Part shown: piece by piece, positions 57,601 through 64,000 of the stretch | Layout of the letters: each line of letters opens with the position of its first letter | Numbering within the stretch: the first letter of the stretch is position 1 | Assembly: GCF_904848165.1 (NCBI RefSeq) | Contig: NZ_LR884459.1 | Location: 62,001-126,000 of the forward strand | Reading direction: 5' to 3' | Origin: Psychrobacter arenosus | Lineage (GTDB): Bacteria; Pseudomonadota; Gammaproteobacteria; Pseudomonadales; Moraxellaceae | Length of the DNA: 64,000 nucleotides | Program-made: the position numbers and the translations under genes | Notes under the pieces: generated by a model | What the model was told of the DNA's origin: nothing | The model's input: the letters and a program-made list of their open reading frames with translations, nothing else | The model's database searches: none

Positions 57601-57951
57601 GCTAGTACGCCAGCCCCTAGTAAAGCGACAAGCACAGGCAGTAAGCTGTCCAATACGGAAAGCTACAAAGTGCAATCAGGCGATAGCCTCATTGGTCTAG
57701 CACGCAAACTTGGCGTGAGTGTGGATGATTTAGCAGCGACCAATAATATGGCTAGCAATGCTCAGCTGCAAAGAGGACAGACCTTACAGGTGCCTAAAGT
57801 TACCGTCACTTATACCGTCCAATCTGGTGATGGCCTGATTGCGTTAGCGCGTAAATATGGTATCTCAACGGAAGAGTTGGCGAAGATGAATAATATGTCG
57901 GCTGACACGCAGTTGCAGCGTGGCCAAAAACTCACGGTGCCAAACCGTTAA
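54694..57951 (+). CDS. mltD: Lytic transglycosylase MltD with eight LysM repeats
   Basis: A 1085-residue lipoprotein that cuts peptidoglycan glycan strands, anchored by lipobox LVSGC. The SLT domain (~150-270) has catalytic Glu173 in PVIESSYDPSA, then AAGLWQFIPSTGR and LAAYNAGPGRI. Eight clear LysM domains follow from about residue 551 (starts near 551, 617, 696, 769, 844, 904, 989, 1038), each opening like YTVKSGDTLIGIA; a degenerate ninth lies near residue 305. E. coli MltD has two. Ser/Ala/Thr-rich linkers separate them. LysM3 and 4 are nearly identical in protein. Converges on an MltF-like gene. Confidence 0.95.
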   Translation: MSTVSFTPRTLAVTPLKQLTLAVSAILLVSGCSNTSSIKEPIVTNKSPVVTKGPAKAPVANTAGDFSTAYLDADSLDELADLLEATDMTIVEDNKLAIQKYGDLWNRLRAGYRMNHGQYGYNARIEAQKSWFSSRQDYLNRLAARSSRYLYHTVREAERRNIPTELALLPVIESSYDPSATSNAAAAGLWQFIPSTGRIYGLNQNSSYDGRRDVIESTRAAYDFLTALHNQFGSWELALAAYNAGPGRIQKAIDANAAQGLPTDFWSLRLPTETQNYVPRFLAVADIIAQPQKYGVYLPAIANRQHFRSVPVSYGTTLSQVSQVTGVSLDELQKLNPALLAMRVDAAGPQRVVIPNDVNVNMDAKLTTLGGTGAGTIMASQPTPDYNSKPYPNGTLPSSSSALADYAASASVPMQTTSYIPPTVSPTSSSVYSSQANVVKEPPIKSSELQKINAELKSSNSLPTTSAQVTQNNTIVQEPPLSQAERDFIAKQIQQQTPAVSDVISSVDGNIKLAAVQTQQSVLEAKGQEKKLSFATPANTAASKPKPQGTRSTYTVKRGDTLSNIATRAGVNWRDIAEWNQINPNANLLAGSTLYLYNAKPITATSTDTPTAPAIPESYVVQSGDTLIGTANRFGISVSELASYNNISSSSELLRGQRLWLIPGKVASSKAPAPSASSSSSSAPAASSTSSYSGKTTTYTVKSGDGLIALAREYGVSTETLASLNGLSSTSNLFVGQRLKVPATTVSAPAASSASSSAAATPSSTYSGKTTTYTVKAGDGLIALARDYNVSTETLAGLNGITATSNLFVGQRLKVPATTTSSSNASATTSATSSSSAKYSGPTSSYKVKSGDTLIGIANEIGMSAEQVAAINNFNANTRLQLGQTIKLPVSQEKVSVQLNNEAIKYKVKSGDTLTGVAARHGVTVGNLAAANNMSTSANLILGRTITIPAKGTNVTPAATSSASSSSSSASTPAPSKATSTGSKLSNTESYKVQSGDSLIGLARKLGVSVDDLAATNNMASNAQLQRGQTLQVPKVTVTYTVQSGDGLIALARKYGISTEELAKMNNMSADTQLQRGQKLTVPNR

Positions 57952-57992
57952 TGCTCAAACGAACTGTGAGCTGAGTTAAATAAGCCCCTAGT

Positions 57993-58028
57993 AAAAAACC
58001 CTGCTTAAAGAGTAAGCAGGGTTTTTTT
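57993..58028. terminator. Bidirectional terminator
   Basis: ACCCTGCTTA pairs with TAAGCAGGGT, with A-run before and T-run after. It lies between mltD (+) and the MltF-like gene (-). Confidence 0.9.
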
Positions 58029-58091
58029 ATGGCCACCAATAAGAGGGCTTAAGCACTTATAGACTCAGATCTTAGCAACAATGCTAAGCAG

Positions 58092-59312
58092 TTATACCGT
58101 CTGCGTCTTAATAGACTCAAGATAGCTGCGTATATTACTCACATAATGCATGCATTGCACATAGCGGCTATTAGAAGCGGCATTATCCGTTAGATAGGCA
58201 TAGACGTTAGACCAGCTATTAGGATCGCGGCCTTTTTTGTCAATCTTAGCTTGAATACTTTTGACCGCATTCGGACCCATATTATAGGCGGCTAAGGCAA
58301 ACCATAAACGGTCAGCATCAGGCACATCGGCAAACTGCTCTTTCATCTCTTCCAGATAGCGCGCGCCGCCGCTAATACTCTGCATAGGATCGACGCGATT
58401 GGAGACCCCCATAGCTTTAGCCGTGCTATTGGTCAGCATCATAAGGCCTTCAACGCCCGTAGGGGAGACCGCATTAGCATTAAGGTGCGACTCTTGATAG
58501 CCCATAGCCACCAATACCGCCCAATCGTGATTGTATTGATCAGCCTGCTCTTTAAAAGACGACTGATAGTTGGGCAGCTTATCCGTTAATGCTTTCGCAA
58601 AATGCTCTTGATTATAGGCATCTTTAAGCAAATTTTGATTATAGAATACGGCTAACTTTTGCGTATTCGCCAACTTAGCGTTGTCACATATAAAGTGACT
58701 GGCTTTTTTGGACAACGGATCATTGGCACTGGCAAAGGTCCAACTGATCTTAGGATGCAAGCCATTCGCCGTAAGGTTGGCATCTTGACCACAGCTTAGA
58801 TTCATAGAAGCCAGGTCAAACTTCGTGATTTCCTGCGTGCTAGAGGTCGTCAATGCCATATCTGCTTCGCCTCTTTTCACCGCCGCTAGTGCTGCTGCAT
58901 CGCTAGGATAAGCTTTTAAATTAAGCTTTACTCCCAATTCATTGGCGTAGCTGCGCGTCAGGTCATAGCCGAAGCCATGCTGAAAATTATCGATAGCAAA
59001 AAAAGTGCTGTCGTTTGGCGTAGAAGCAATCGTTAAGGTATTCTCTAGCATAACGCGAGCATAAGCCGGCGTCTCAGTATCCATGATAGTCAAGCTCTTA
59101 GCGGGTAGCGATAGTAGGGCAATGCTAGAGAGCTGGACAATCTTTTTGGTCGTAGACCATTTATTAATAGCAAATTTATTCGGGGTATAGCGATTGAATA
59201 CGGCAGGTTTACTTGTTGTGCTCATACCACCACGCGTCTTACCAACAAACTTTCTAATACGGCGACGGGCGTTTTTCGATGATACTTTGACACGATAAGT
59301 AATACGATGCAT
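58092..59312 (-). CDS. MltF-like lytic transglycosylase with reduced sensor domain
   Basis: 406 residues. The C-terminal SLT domain has catalytic Glu274 in MGYQESHLNANA, then GVEGLMMLTNSTAKAMG and FALAAYNMGPNAV. N-terminal to it, residues ~95-250 are a substrate-binding-protein-like domain (NFQHGFGYDLTRSYANELGV, KRGEADMALTTSS), shorter than the ~220 residues of MltF. A basic N-terminus and a hydrophobic stretch near 57-70 could be an uncleaved signal anchor. AGGAG is 7 nt before the ATG. Function in peptidoglycan turnover is likely. Confidence 0.87.
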   Translation of the reverse strand: MHRITYRVKVSSKNARRRIRKFVGKTRGGMSTTSKPAVFNRYTPNKFAINKWSTTKKIVQLSSIALLSLPAKSLTIMDTETPAYARVMLENTLTIASTPNDSTFFAIDNFQHGFGYDLTRSYANELGVKLNLKAYPSDAAALAAVKRGEADMALTTSSTQEITKFDLASMNLSCGQDANLTANGLHPKISWTFASANDPLSKKASHFICDNAKLANTQKLAVFYNQNLLKDAYNQEHFAKALTDKLPNYQSSFKEQADQYNHDWAVLVAMGYQESHLNANAVSPTGVEGLMMLTNSTAKAMGVSNRVDPMQSISGGARYLEEMKEQFADVPDADRLWFALAAYNMGPNAVKSIQAKIDKKGRDPNSWSNVYAYLTDNAASNSRYVQCMHYVSNIRSYLESIKTQTV

Positions 59313-59504
59313 GTATATCTCCTAGGTATAGCCATCTACTTACTAAACCGCGCTTTAAAGAATAAGGAGTAATAACCTCTCCTTAAGTCTTATACATCAG
59401 CAAGGCTAACCAGGAATATTCATATAATGAAAACTGGTTGCTAGGGACAAAGCGGCTTAGCTTCCCAAATCAGTCTAAATAGACAAACTAGGGAATAGCC
59501 GCCA

Positions 59505-59540
59505 CGGCTTATGGTTTACTAATAACGCAACCATAAGCCG
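59505..59540. repeat. Perfect 12-bp inverted repeat
   Basis: CGGCTTATGGTT and AACCATAAGCCG separated by 12 nt. No T-run follows on either strand, so not a typical terminator. Confidence 0.85.
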
Positions 59541-60322
59541 CTGCCCTTGTAGTAAGGTCATGAGTAAGCTAACTAGCAGTAAAACTGACTTAATACAGAG
59601 TAAAAATAGCGTCCAAGCAAATTACCATCTTTTAATTTAGCTAGCATTAAAACCACAGCTAGAAGCATAAAACAGATAGATGCTCGACAAGATAGCAAGA
59701 CACCATACAGCGCCTGCTCCTATCCATCATTGGACTAAAATTTAATAACTAGACTTAAATAACTGACTTTTAACAACTGTATTAAGAAAGGTTGGTACTG
59801 AGCCGCTAACCGTCACTTATCCTCAAAGGGATATTTTATTGGGCAACGTATTAACGAACTAGCAGTACTATCTATAGATTAAGGTCATGCTTTGTTATTA
59901 CTAATAATGATAATCAAAAGGCTATCAAAAATAAGCCTCTATGATAATCCGCATAATCTGAACCCATAAACTTACTGAAGGCAGAGTGGCTCAAAACCAA
60001 GCAGCTACTAGATAACAGCAACGGCTTAGTCTGTATGGAGGAACCCTGCAACGATGATTAGAACCGCTCTATTAAAACAAGCAAGCACTAGAGATATAAA
60101 GATAAGAGCGAAATTATAGGCCGAATTGACGTCATATCTTTGCCAGTTTACGTGAGCAAAATACAACATTAACCCTATAAATCGTTTAATCAGCGTTTTA
60201 GCCGATGGCCGAAAGAAATGGAATGTTCATGACAAAACAATTTCTTACAACTTTTAGCTGTTACTAATATGCGATTTATCGGTCCTATATTCAAGAGAGG
60301 TTTGGTTAATTGAAGATGAAAA

Positions 60323-60358
60323 GTAGCATAAAACGTACAAACGGTATAATTATGCTAC
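60323..60358. repeat. Perfect 9-bp inverted repeat with TATAAT inside
   Basis: GTAGCATAA and TTATGCTAC with an 18-nt spacer containing TATAAT (60345-60350). It could be an operator over a -10 element, but the -35 position is poor. Confidence 0.45.
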
Positions 60359-60487
60359 ATTTCTATAAGTAATTGATAAACATTAGTTTGATTATAGACA
60401 ACTAGCCATTTATGCTTTTATTTTAGGCAGTATTACTAAATAGCAATACGTTTATATCACCTGACGATTCATGCCATCAGCGACACT

Positions 60488-61321
60488 TTAAGCCGGATTG
60501 TCTATATCGATAAAGGTAACTTTTAAAGACGGGATCTGCTGCTGAATCAGAGTGCCTAAAGCCTGGATACCACCGCGCTCTGTGGCATGATGGCCACAGG
60601 CAAAATAGTCGATACCTAACTCACGCGCACTGTGGGTCGTCCGTTCAGAAATCTCACCTGATATATAAGCATCACAGCCCATCTCTGCCGCTTGCTCAAG
60701 CATATCTTGTGCGCCGCCCGTACAGATACCTATCTTTTTTAGCCTCCGCTCTGCGCCTAAGTCAGCCCCATGGATCACTAATGGTGCGCGCTTAAGCACT
60801 TGTTGAATACGCGCTTGTAGCTCAGCAGAGGAGATAGGAGCACAGGTAGTAATATTACCAACAGGATACTGCTCATGCGGATACAAGGCACCTGTTACTT
60901 GCAACCCTAAAGATTGCGCCAATACAGCATTATTACCAATCTTAGGATGCGCATCTAAAGGCAGGTGGTAGGCGAGTAGGGAAATGCCGTTTTGCATGAG
61001 TTTACGGATACGGCGGCCCTTCATACCTACCAGACTCTGCGGTTCGCCTTTCCAAAAATAACCATGGTGGACCAAAATAGCATCAGCTTGTTGCTCGATA
61101 GCCGCATCAATAAGCGCTTCGCAAGCCGTCACCCCAGTGATGATATGACGGATAGGACGGTCGGCATCCACTTGTAAGCCATTGGGGCAATAATCTTTAA
61201 ACTGGCTTGCTTGCAGATAGTCATCACACCATTGAGCTAACTCGCTTGGGCTTAGGGCATCGGCTATTTGAAGGTTAGCAGCGGAGGCAGTATGGGTATT
61301 AAGAGCGTCATTATTGGTCAT
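60488..61321 (-). CDS. Nif3-like dinuclear metal centre protein (YbgI family)
   Basis: 277-residue member of the Nif3/YbgI family of hexameric proteins with a two-metal site. Metal ligands are in VHHGYFW, YHLPLDAHPKIGNN and ACGHHATERGG. Biological function is unclear in the family. A longer frame from 61438 adds 39 non-conserved residues, but AGGA is 7 nt before the ATG at 61321, fixing the shorter start. Confidence 0.9.
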   Translation of the reverse strand: MTNNDALNTHTASAANLQIADALSPSELAQWCDDYLQASQFKDYCPNGLQVDADRPIRHIITGVTACEALIDAAIEQQADAILVHHGYFWKGEPQSLVGMKGRRIRKLMQNGISLLAYHLPLDAHPKIGNNAVLAQSLGLQVTGALYPHEQYPVGNITTCAPISSAELQARIQQVLKRAPLVIHGADLGAERRLKKIGICTGGAQDMLEQAAEMGCDAYISGEISERTTHSARELGIDYFACGHHATERGGIQALGTLIQQQIPSLKVTFIDIDNPA

Positions 61322-61818
61322 AAAATATCCTATAGTAAAAAAAGTAGTGCATGGCCTTAGGATAAGGCATTTATAAGGTAAATGGGGGTGTACATAAGTA
61401 AAAGCTAGCAACAGACTTGCGTTTAAGAGTGAGCTCATTTATGAAGGAGGACAGATATTGACGGCCTAGTCTTAGTCTTGAGTTACGCCCCTATAGTTTA
61501 TTTTAACCACAGTCTACTGGGCTCACTAGCATGCGTCGTTTTTAATATACTTGCTTAACTCGTTTAATGGTTAACTCACTTACTGCTTAACCCACCTGCC
61601 GAGCGCACACAACTCCTTAGAGGGCACACGTCATGTAATGATTCTGCAAAACAAACTTAACAAAAGCCATTAAAAAATGCAGGGCTGCTGTCTGCGCGAA
61701 CGCTGGGGAGATGGTAAACTATGTGGCCGAGAGACTGCAACGGTTTCGCTTTATTAGTAAAAAGAACTGGCCCATCAAGTTATTCCCAAATTGTGGGTAA
61801 CTCCTTAGAGGTAAATAT
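61322..61818. other. Spacer between Nif3-like and protease genes
   Basis: 497 bp between divergent genes, no gene recognised. It should hold both promoters; no clear elements identified. Confidence 0.45.
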
Positions 61819-63159
61819 ATGTCGCGCCCTGTAAATACTAAAAAAACGTCTGTTTTAACCTGGTTGCCCTGGCTATTGCTATTGGCACTTTTGGTGGCGT
61901 TTGCTTGGTTGTTCACCAGCTATCAAAGTGAACAAAATGCTGTGTGGCAGCCCCCGCGAGCTGAGCCTCCCACGCAAGAGATGCAGCCTGCGTCTGACAC
62001 GCCGGCACCAGTGGGCTCCTATCATGATGCAGTGGCTCGGGCGTCACAGTCTGTCGTGAATATTTATACTACGCAAGTCGTGAATAACCACCCTTATATG
62101 GACGATCCGGTACTGCGCCGCTTTTTTGAGTTTCATGGTGGCATGCCCGAGCAAGAGCATGGCGAGACCAACTTAGGCTCAGGGGTGATTGTCTCGCAGG
62201 ATGGCTATATCGTCACCAATGCTCACGTTATCGAGAAAGCGGACGAAATAACCGTGTCTTTTAATGATGGCCGCCGTAGTCGTGCGACGATCATTGGTAC
62301 CGACCCTGATAGCGATTTGGCTGTGATTAAGGTCGATATGTCAGGATTGACCCCGCTAGCTTTCCGCTCAAAACCTAGTAAGGTAGGTGATGTGGCGCTC
62401 GCTATTGGTAATCCCTTTGGCGTAGGCCAGACAGTCACCCAAGGTATTATCTCAGCGACCGGTCGTACGGGGCTGGGGGTCAATAAGTTTGAGGACTTTA
62501 TTCAGACGGATGCTGCTATTAACCCAGGTAACTCGGGCGGGGCATTGGTCGATGCTTATGGTCAGCTAGTGGGTATCAATACCGTGATTTTCTCACGCTC
62601 TGGAGGCTCGATGGGGATTGGTTTTGCTATTCCTACCTCGCTGGTTGAGCAAGTGATGAATGCGCTGATTAAAGATGGGCGAGTGCGCCGCGGTTGGTTA
62701 GGGATTGAAGTGCAGTCACAATTGCGTGATCCCACCCAGCTTAATACCACTACTGGGGTAGAAGTGCTCAATGTCGTTCCAGAAAGTCCTTCTGCACAAA
62801 GCGGTCTTCAGATTGGCGACGTGATTTTAAGCATTGATGGCGTAGAAATGACGGATGCCAATACGTTAATCCAATATGTGGCTCGTAAAGCGCCCGATAC
62901 TGTGTTGAATACGCAAGTGCTACGTATGGTAGGCAACAAACAAGTGAATAAACAGATTCAAATTATCTTGGCAGAGCGTCCACCGCAAGAGAATGTCGAG
63001 CCACCACTGATTGACCAGCCTTATTTGGATGAGCCGAGTGCTGGCGGGTTTACGGAAGACAGTGGTAATGGTACACCGATGACCGAAGAAGAGCGGTTGC
63101 GGTTACGCGAAGAATTGATTGAACTGTTTGAAAAAGACGCAGCGCGCAATAAGCAGTAA
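61819..63159 (+). CDS. degS: DegS-type serine protease, membrane-anchored
   Basis: 446-residue periplasmic protease tethered by an N-terminal membrane segment (WLPWLLLLALLVAFAWLF). Trypsin-like triad: His136 (TNAHVI), Asp166 (SDLAV), Ser239 (GNSGG). One PDZ domain follows (~280-380, VLNVVPESPSAQSGLQIGDVI), then a ~60-residue acidic tail (TEEERLRLREELIELFEKD) not present in E. coli DegS. The anchor plus one PDZ points to DegS/AlgW-type regulated cleavage of an anti-sigma factor, rather than DegP. Terminator at 63199. Confidence 0.9.
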   Translation: MSRPVNTKKTSVLTWLPWLLLLALLVAFAWLFTSYQSEQNAVWQPPRAEPPTQEMQPASDTPAPVGSYHDAVARASQSVVNIYTTQVVNNHPYMDDPVLRRFFEFHGGMPEQEHGETNLGSGVIVSQDGYIVTNAHVIEKADEITVSFNDGRRSRATIIGTDPDSDLAVIKVDMSGLTPLAFRSKPSKVGDVALAIGNPFGVGQTVTQGIISATGRTGLGVNKFEDFIQTDAAINPGNSGGALVDAYGQLVGINTVIFSRSGGSMGIGFAIPTSLVEQVMNALIKDGRVRRGWLGIEVQSQLRDPTQLNTTTGVEVLNVVPESPSAQSGLQIGDVILSIDGVEMTDANTLIQYVARKAPDTVLNTQVLRMVGNKQVNKQIQIILAERPPQENVEPPLIDQPYLDEPSAGGFTEDSGNGTPMTEEERLRLREELIELFEKDAARNKQ

Positions 63160-63198
63160 TTAATGTTAATTTGCTGTTATTGTTAATCTCGTAAAACA

Positions 63199-63232
63199 GA
63201 AAAGCAGAGGCTATAAAGTCTCTGCTTTTTTT
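63199..63232. terminator. Bidirectional terminator
   Basis: AAAAGCAGAG pairs with CTCTGCTTTT around a 10-nt loop with flanking A and T runs. Between degS (+) and the ferredoxin gene (-). Confidence 0.88.
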
Positions 63233-63281
63233 ATGGGAAATATTTGTGCCAATTATAGAATGATTGGCGGGCTAAAAAAGG

Positions 63282-63548
63282 CTAGTCCTTGATACGTTCA
63301 TGACAGATATGAATGACGCCTTGCACCCGGCAACAGCAGGGTAGGATCTCATCTTCTTCAATCATAGCTAGCGGTATAATGGCATAGTCTATAGGGTGCG
63401 AGCCTGAGACTAAGCGTACGCGGCAACTGCCACAATAGCCTTCCTTACACTGAAACTCGACCTCATGACCGGTACGCAATAGGCCATCTAATAAAGTTTC
63501 GTCTTCATGCAAATAAAACTGTGTCCGACTGGTTTTTACCCAGGTCAT
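63282..63548 (-). CDS. yfaE: 2Fe-2S ferredoxin, YfaE-type (NrdB diferric cofactor maintenance)
   Basis: 88-residue ferredoxin with the plant-type cluster motif CKEGYCGSC and a late cysteine in LPCCCRV. Sequence and position next to nrdB match E. coli YfaE, which reduces the iron of NrdB to regenerate its tyrosyl radical. It lies 195 bp after nrdB on the same strand. Confidence 0.9.
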   Translation of the reverse strand: MTWVKTSRTQFYLHEDETLLDGLLRTGHEVEFQCKEGYCGSCRVRLVSGSHPIDYAIIPLAMIEEDEILPCCCRVQGVIHICHERIKD

Positions 63549-63726
63549 AACTCACCTTTATAGTCTATAGTTAAGCAATCCACTAGCTAGCCAGCACTTT
63601 ACAGCTCCCAATTTAACGCAGGTAAGCTACAAAATGATGACCGTATATCCACTCTAAAACCTATGGTTGCCAGAGCGTAGCTAAAAGCTAGGATGGCAGT
63701 TCATAAGTAAACCTTAGAGCTCGAAG

Positions 63727-63754
63727 GCTTATAATTTAAAGCTTATAATTCAAA
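63727..63754. repeat. Tandem repeat, 14 bp x 2, covering nrdB stop
   Basis: GCTTATAATTTAAA then GCTTATAATTCAAA. On the minus strand the second unit is the last codons (F-E-L) and TAA of nrdB; the other copy follows directly downstream. Confidence 0.8.
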
Positions 63755-64000
63755 GTCGTCAAAGTCACTATTCGATAGGTCTGAATCGATTTGACCAACC
63801 AAGTACGAGCTGATCTCGGTTTCTTGTGGCGCGACCTGTACGTTATCTGATGACAGCCAAGTATTAATCCAAGGGATAGGGTTGGATTTTGCCTCTGAGA
63901 AGATAGCGGGTAGGCCCACAGCTTCCATACGTAAATTGGTGATATATTCTATGTACTGGCAAAGAATGTCTTTATTTAAGCCAATCATGGAGCCGTCTTT
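63743..64000 (-). CDS. nrdB: Ribonucleoside-diphosphate reductase beta subunit, C-terminal end (partial)
   Basis: Only the last ~85 codons are in the window; the gene continues past the right edge. The tail ([32 protein letters not shown], and the acidic C-terminus SDFDDFEL) is that of class Ia NrdB, whose last residues bind NrdA. Makes deoxyribonucleotides with NrdA. Followed by yfaE. Confidence 0.93.
   Translation of the reverse strand, partial: KDGSMIGLNKDILCQYIEYITNLRMEAVGLPAIFSEAKSNPIPWINTWLSSDNVQVAPQETEISSYLVGQIDSDLSNSDFDDFEL

Larger units (their letters stand above)
59313..60487. other. Gene-free region, 1.17 kb
   Basis: The longest stretch without a gene. Both strands are full of stops in all frames and no frame over about 60 codons was seen. 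It contains perfect inverted repeats of 12 bp (59505-59540) and 9 bp (60323-60358, with a TATAAT in its loop). No 4.5S, 6S, tmRNA or RNase P motifs recognised. Could hold a small RNA or a decayed gene. Confidence 0.6.

Noticed and set aside
59313..60487. Known structural RNAs (4.5S, 6S, tmRNA, RNase P)
   Set aside because: None of their conserved core motifs could be found on either strand.

Overview
The window reads as chromosomal core sequence from a gamma-proteobacterium of the Moraxellaceae, most likely Psychrobacter. This is inferred from gene content, moderate G+C with A+T-rich spacers, and a short-chain reductase closely matching the Acinetobacter wax-ester enzyme Acr1. I see no rRNA, tRNA, CRISPR array, insertion sequence, prophage or integrase. 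About 47 protein genes are supported; one (nrdB) runs off the right edge.

Layout. 0-10 kb: a high-molecular-weight FabG and a MaoC hydratase (a pair like mycobacterial fabG4-htdX), a small CX4R phosphatase, a serine hydrolase, a cation/proton antiporter, ilvD and an unknown 265-residue protein. 10-18 kb: a HIT protein, two tandem BetT-type choline transporters, dusB and the Acr1-like reductase. 18-32 kb: DUF1622 and tail-anchored membrane proteins, ppa, lipB with an unusual insertion, an aldehyde dehydrogenase, a glycine-betaine-type ABC transporter (binding protein fused to permease, plus ATPase), a three-domain lipoprotein MsrAB, pncB and xseAB. 32-42 kb: an alpha/beta hydrolase, zapE, a nitroreductase, gpsA with a long N-terminal extension, sixA, an isolated gspL-gspM pair and pyrD. 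42-54 kb: cvpA-purF, azlCD, a MATE exporter, yajC-secD-secF, a CNNM/CBS protein and a secreted NTF2-like protein. 54-64 kb: a very large MltD with eight LysM repeats facing an MltF-like transglycosylase, a 1.2 kb gene-free stretch, a Nif3-like protein, a DegS-type protease, and yfaE with the end of nrdB.

Themes. Osmoprotectant uptake is prominent: two BetT paralogues plus a ProXWV-type ABC system lie within 15 kb. The first BetT gene and the ABC gene are each preceded by a well-placed ribosome-binding site that serves a five-codon leader frame instead of the main start. Lipid metabolism is represented by FabG/MaoC, Acr1, aldehyde dehydrogenase and gpsA. Envelope functions include two transglycosylases, DegS, Sec and T2SS assembly proteins.

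The most unusual sequence-level signal is a set of short tandem direct repeats (5-19 bp units, 2-8 copies) in the spacers. Several start in or beside a stop codon (pyrD, the NTF2-like gene, nrdB, the MATE gene). An 8.4-copy TTCAG tract between the MATE gene and azlC is the best candidate for a slippage-prone switch. The 1.2 kb gene-free region with two perfect inverted repeats and a possible three-way-junction RNA near 1.7 kb are the other places where something undescribed could sit. No clearly novel multi-gene system was found.
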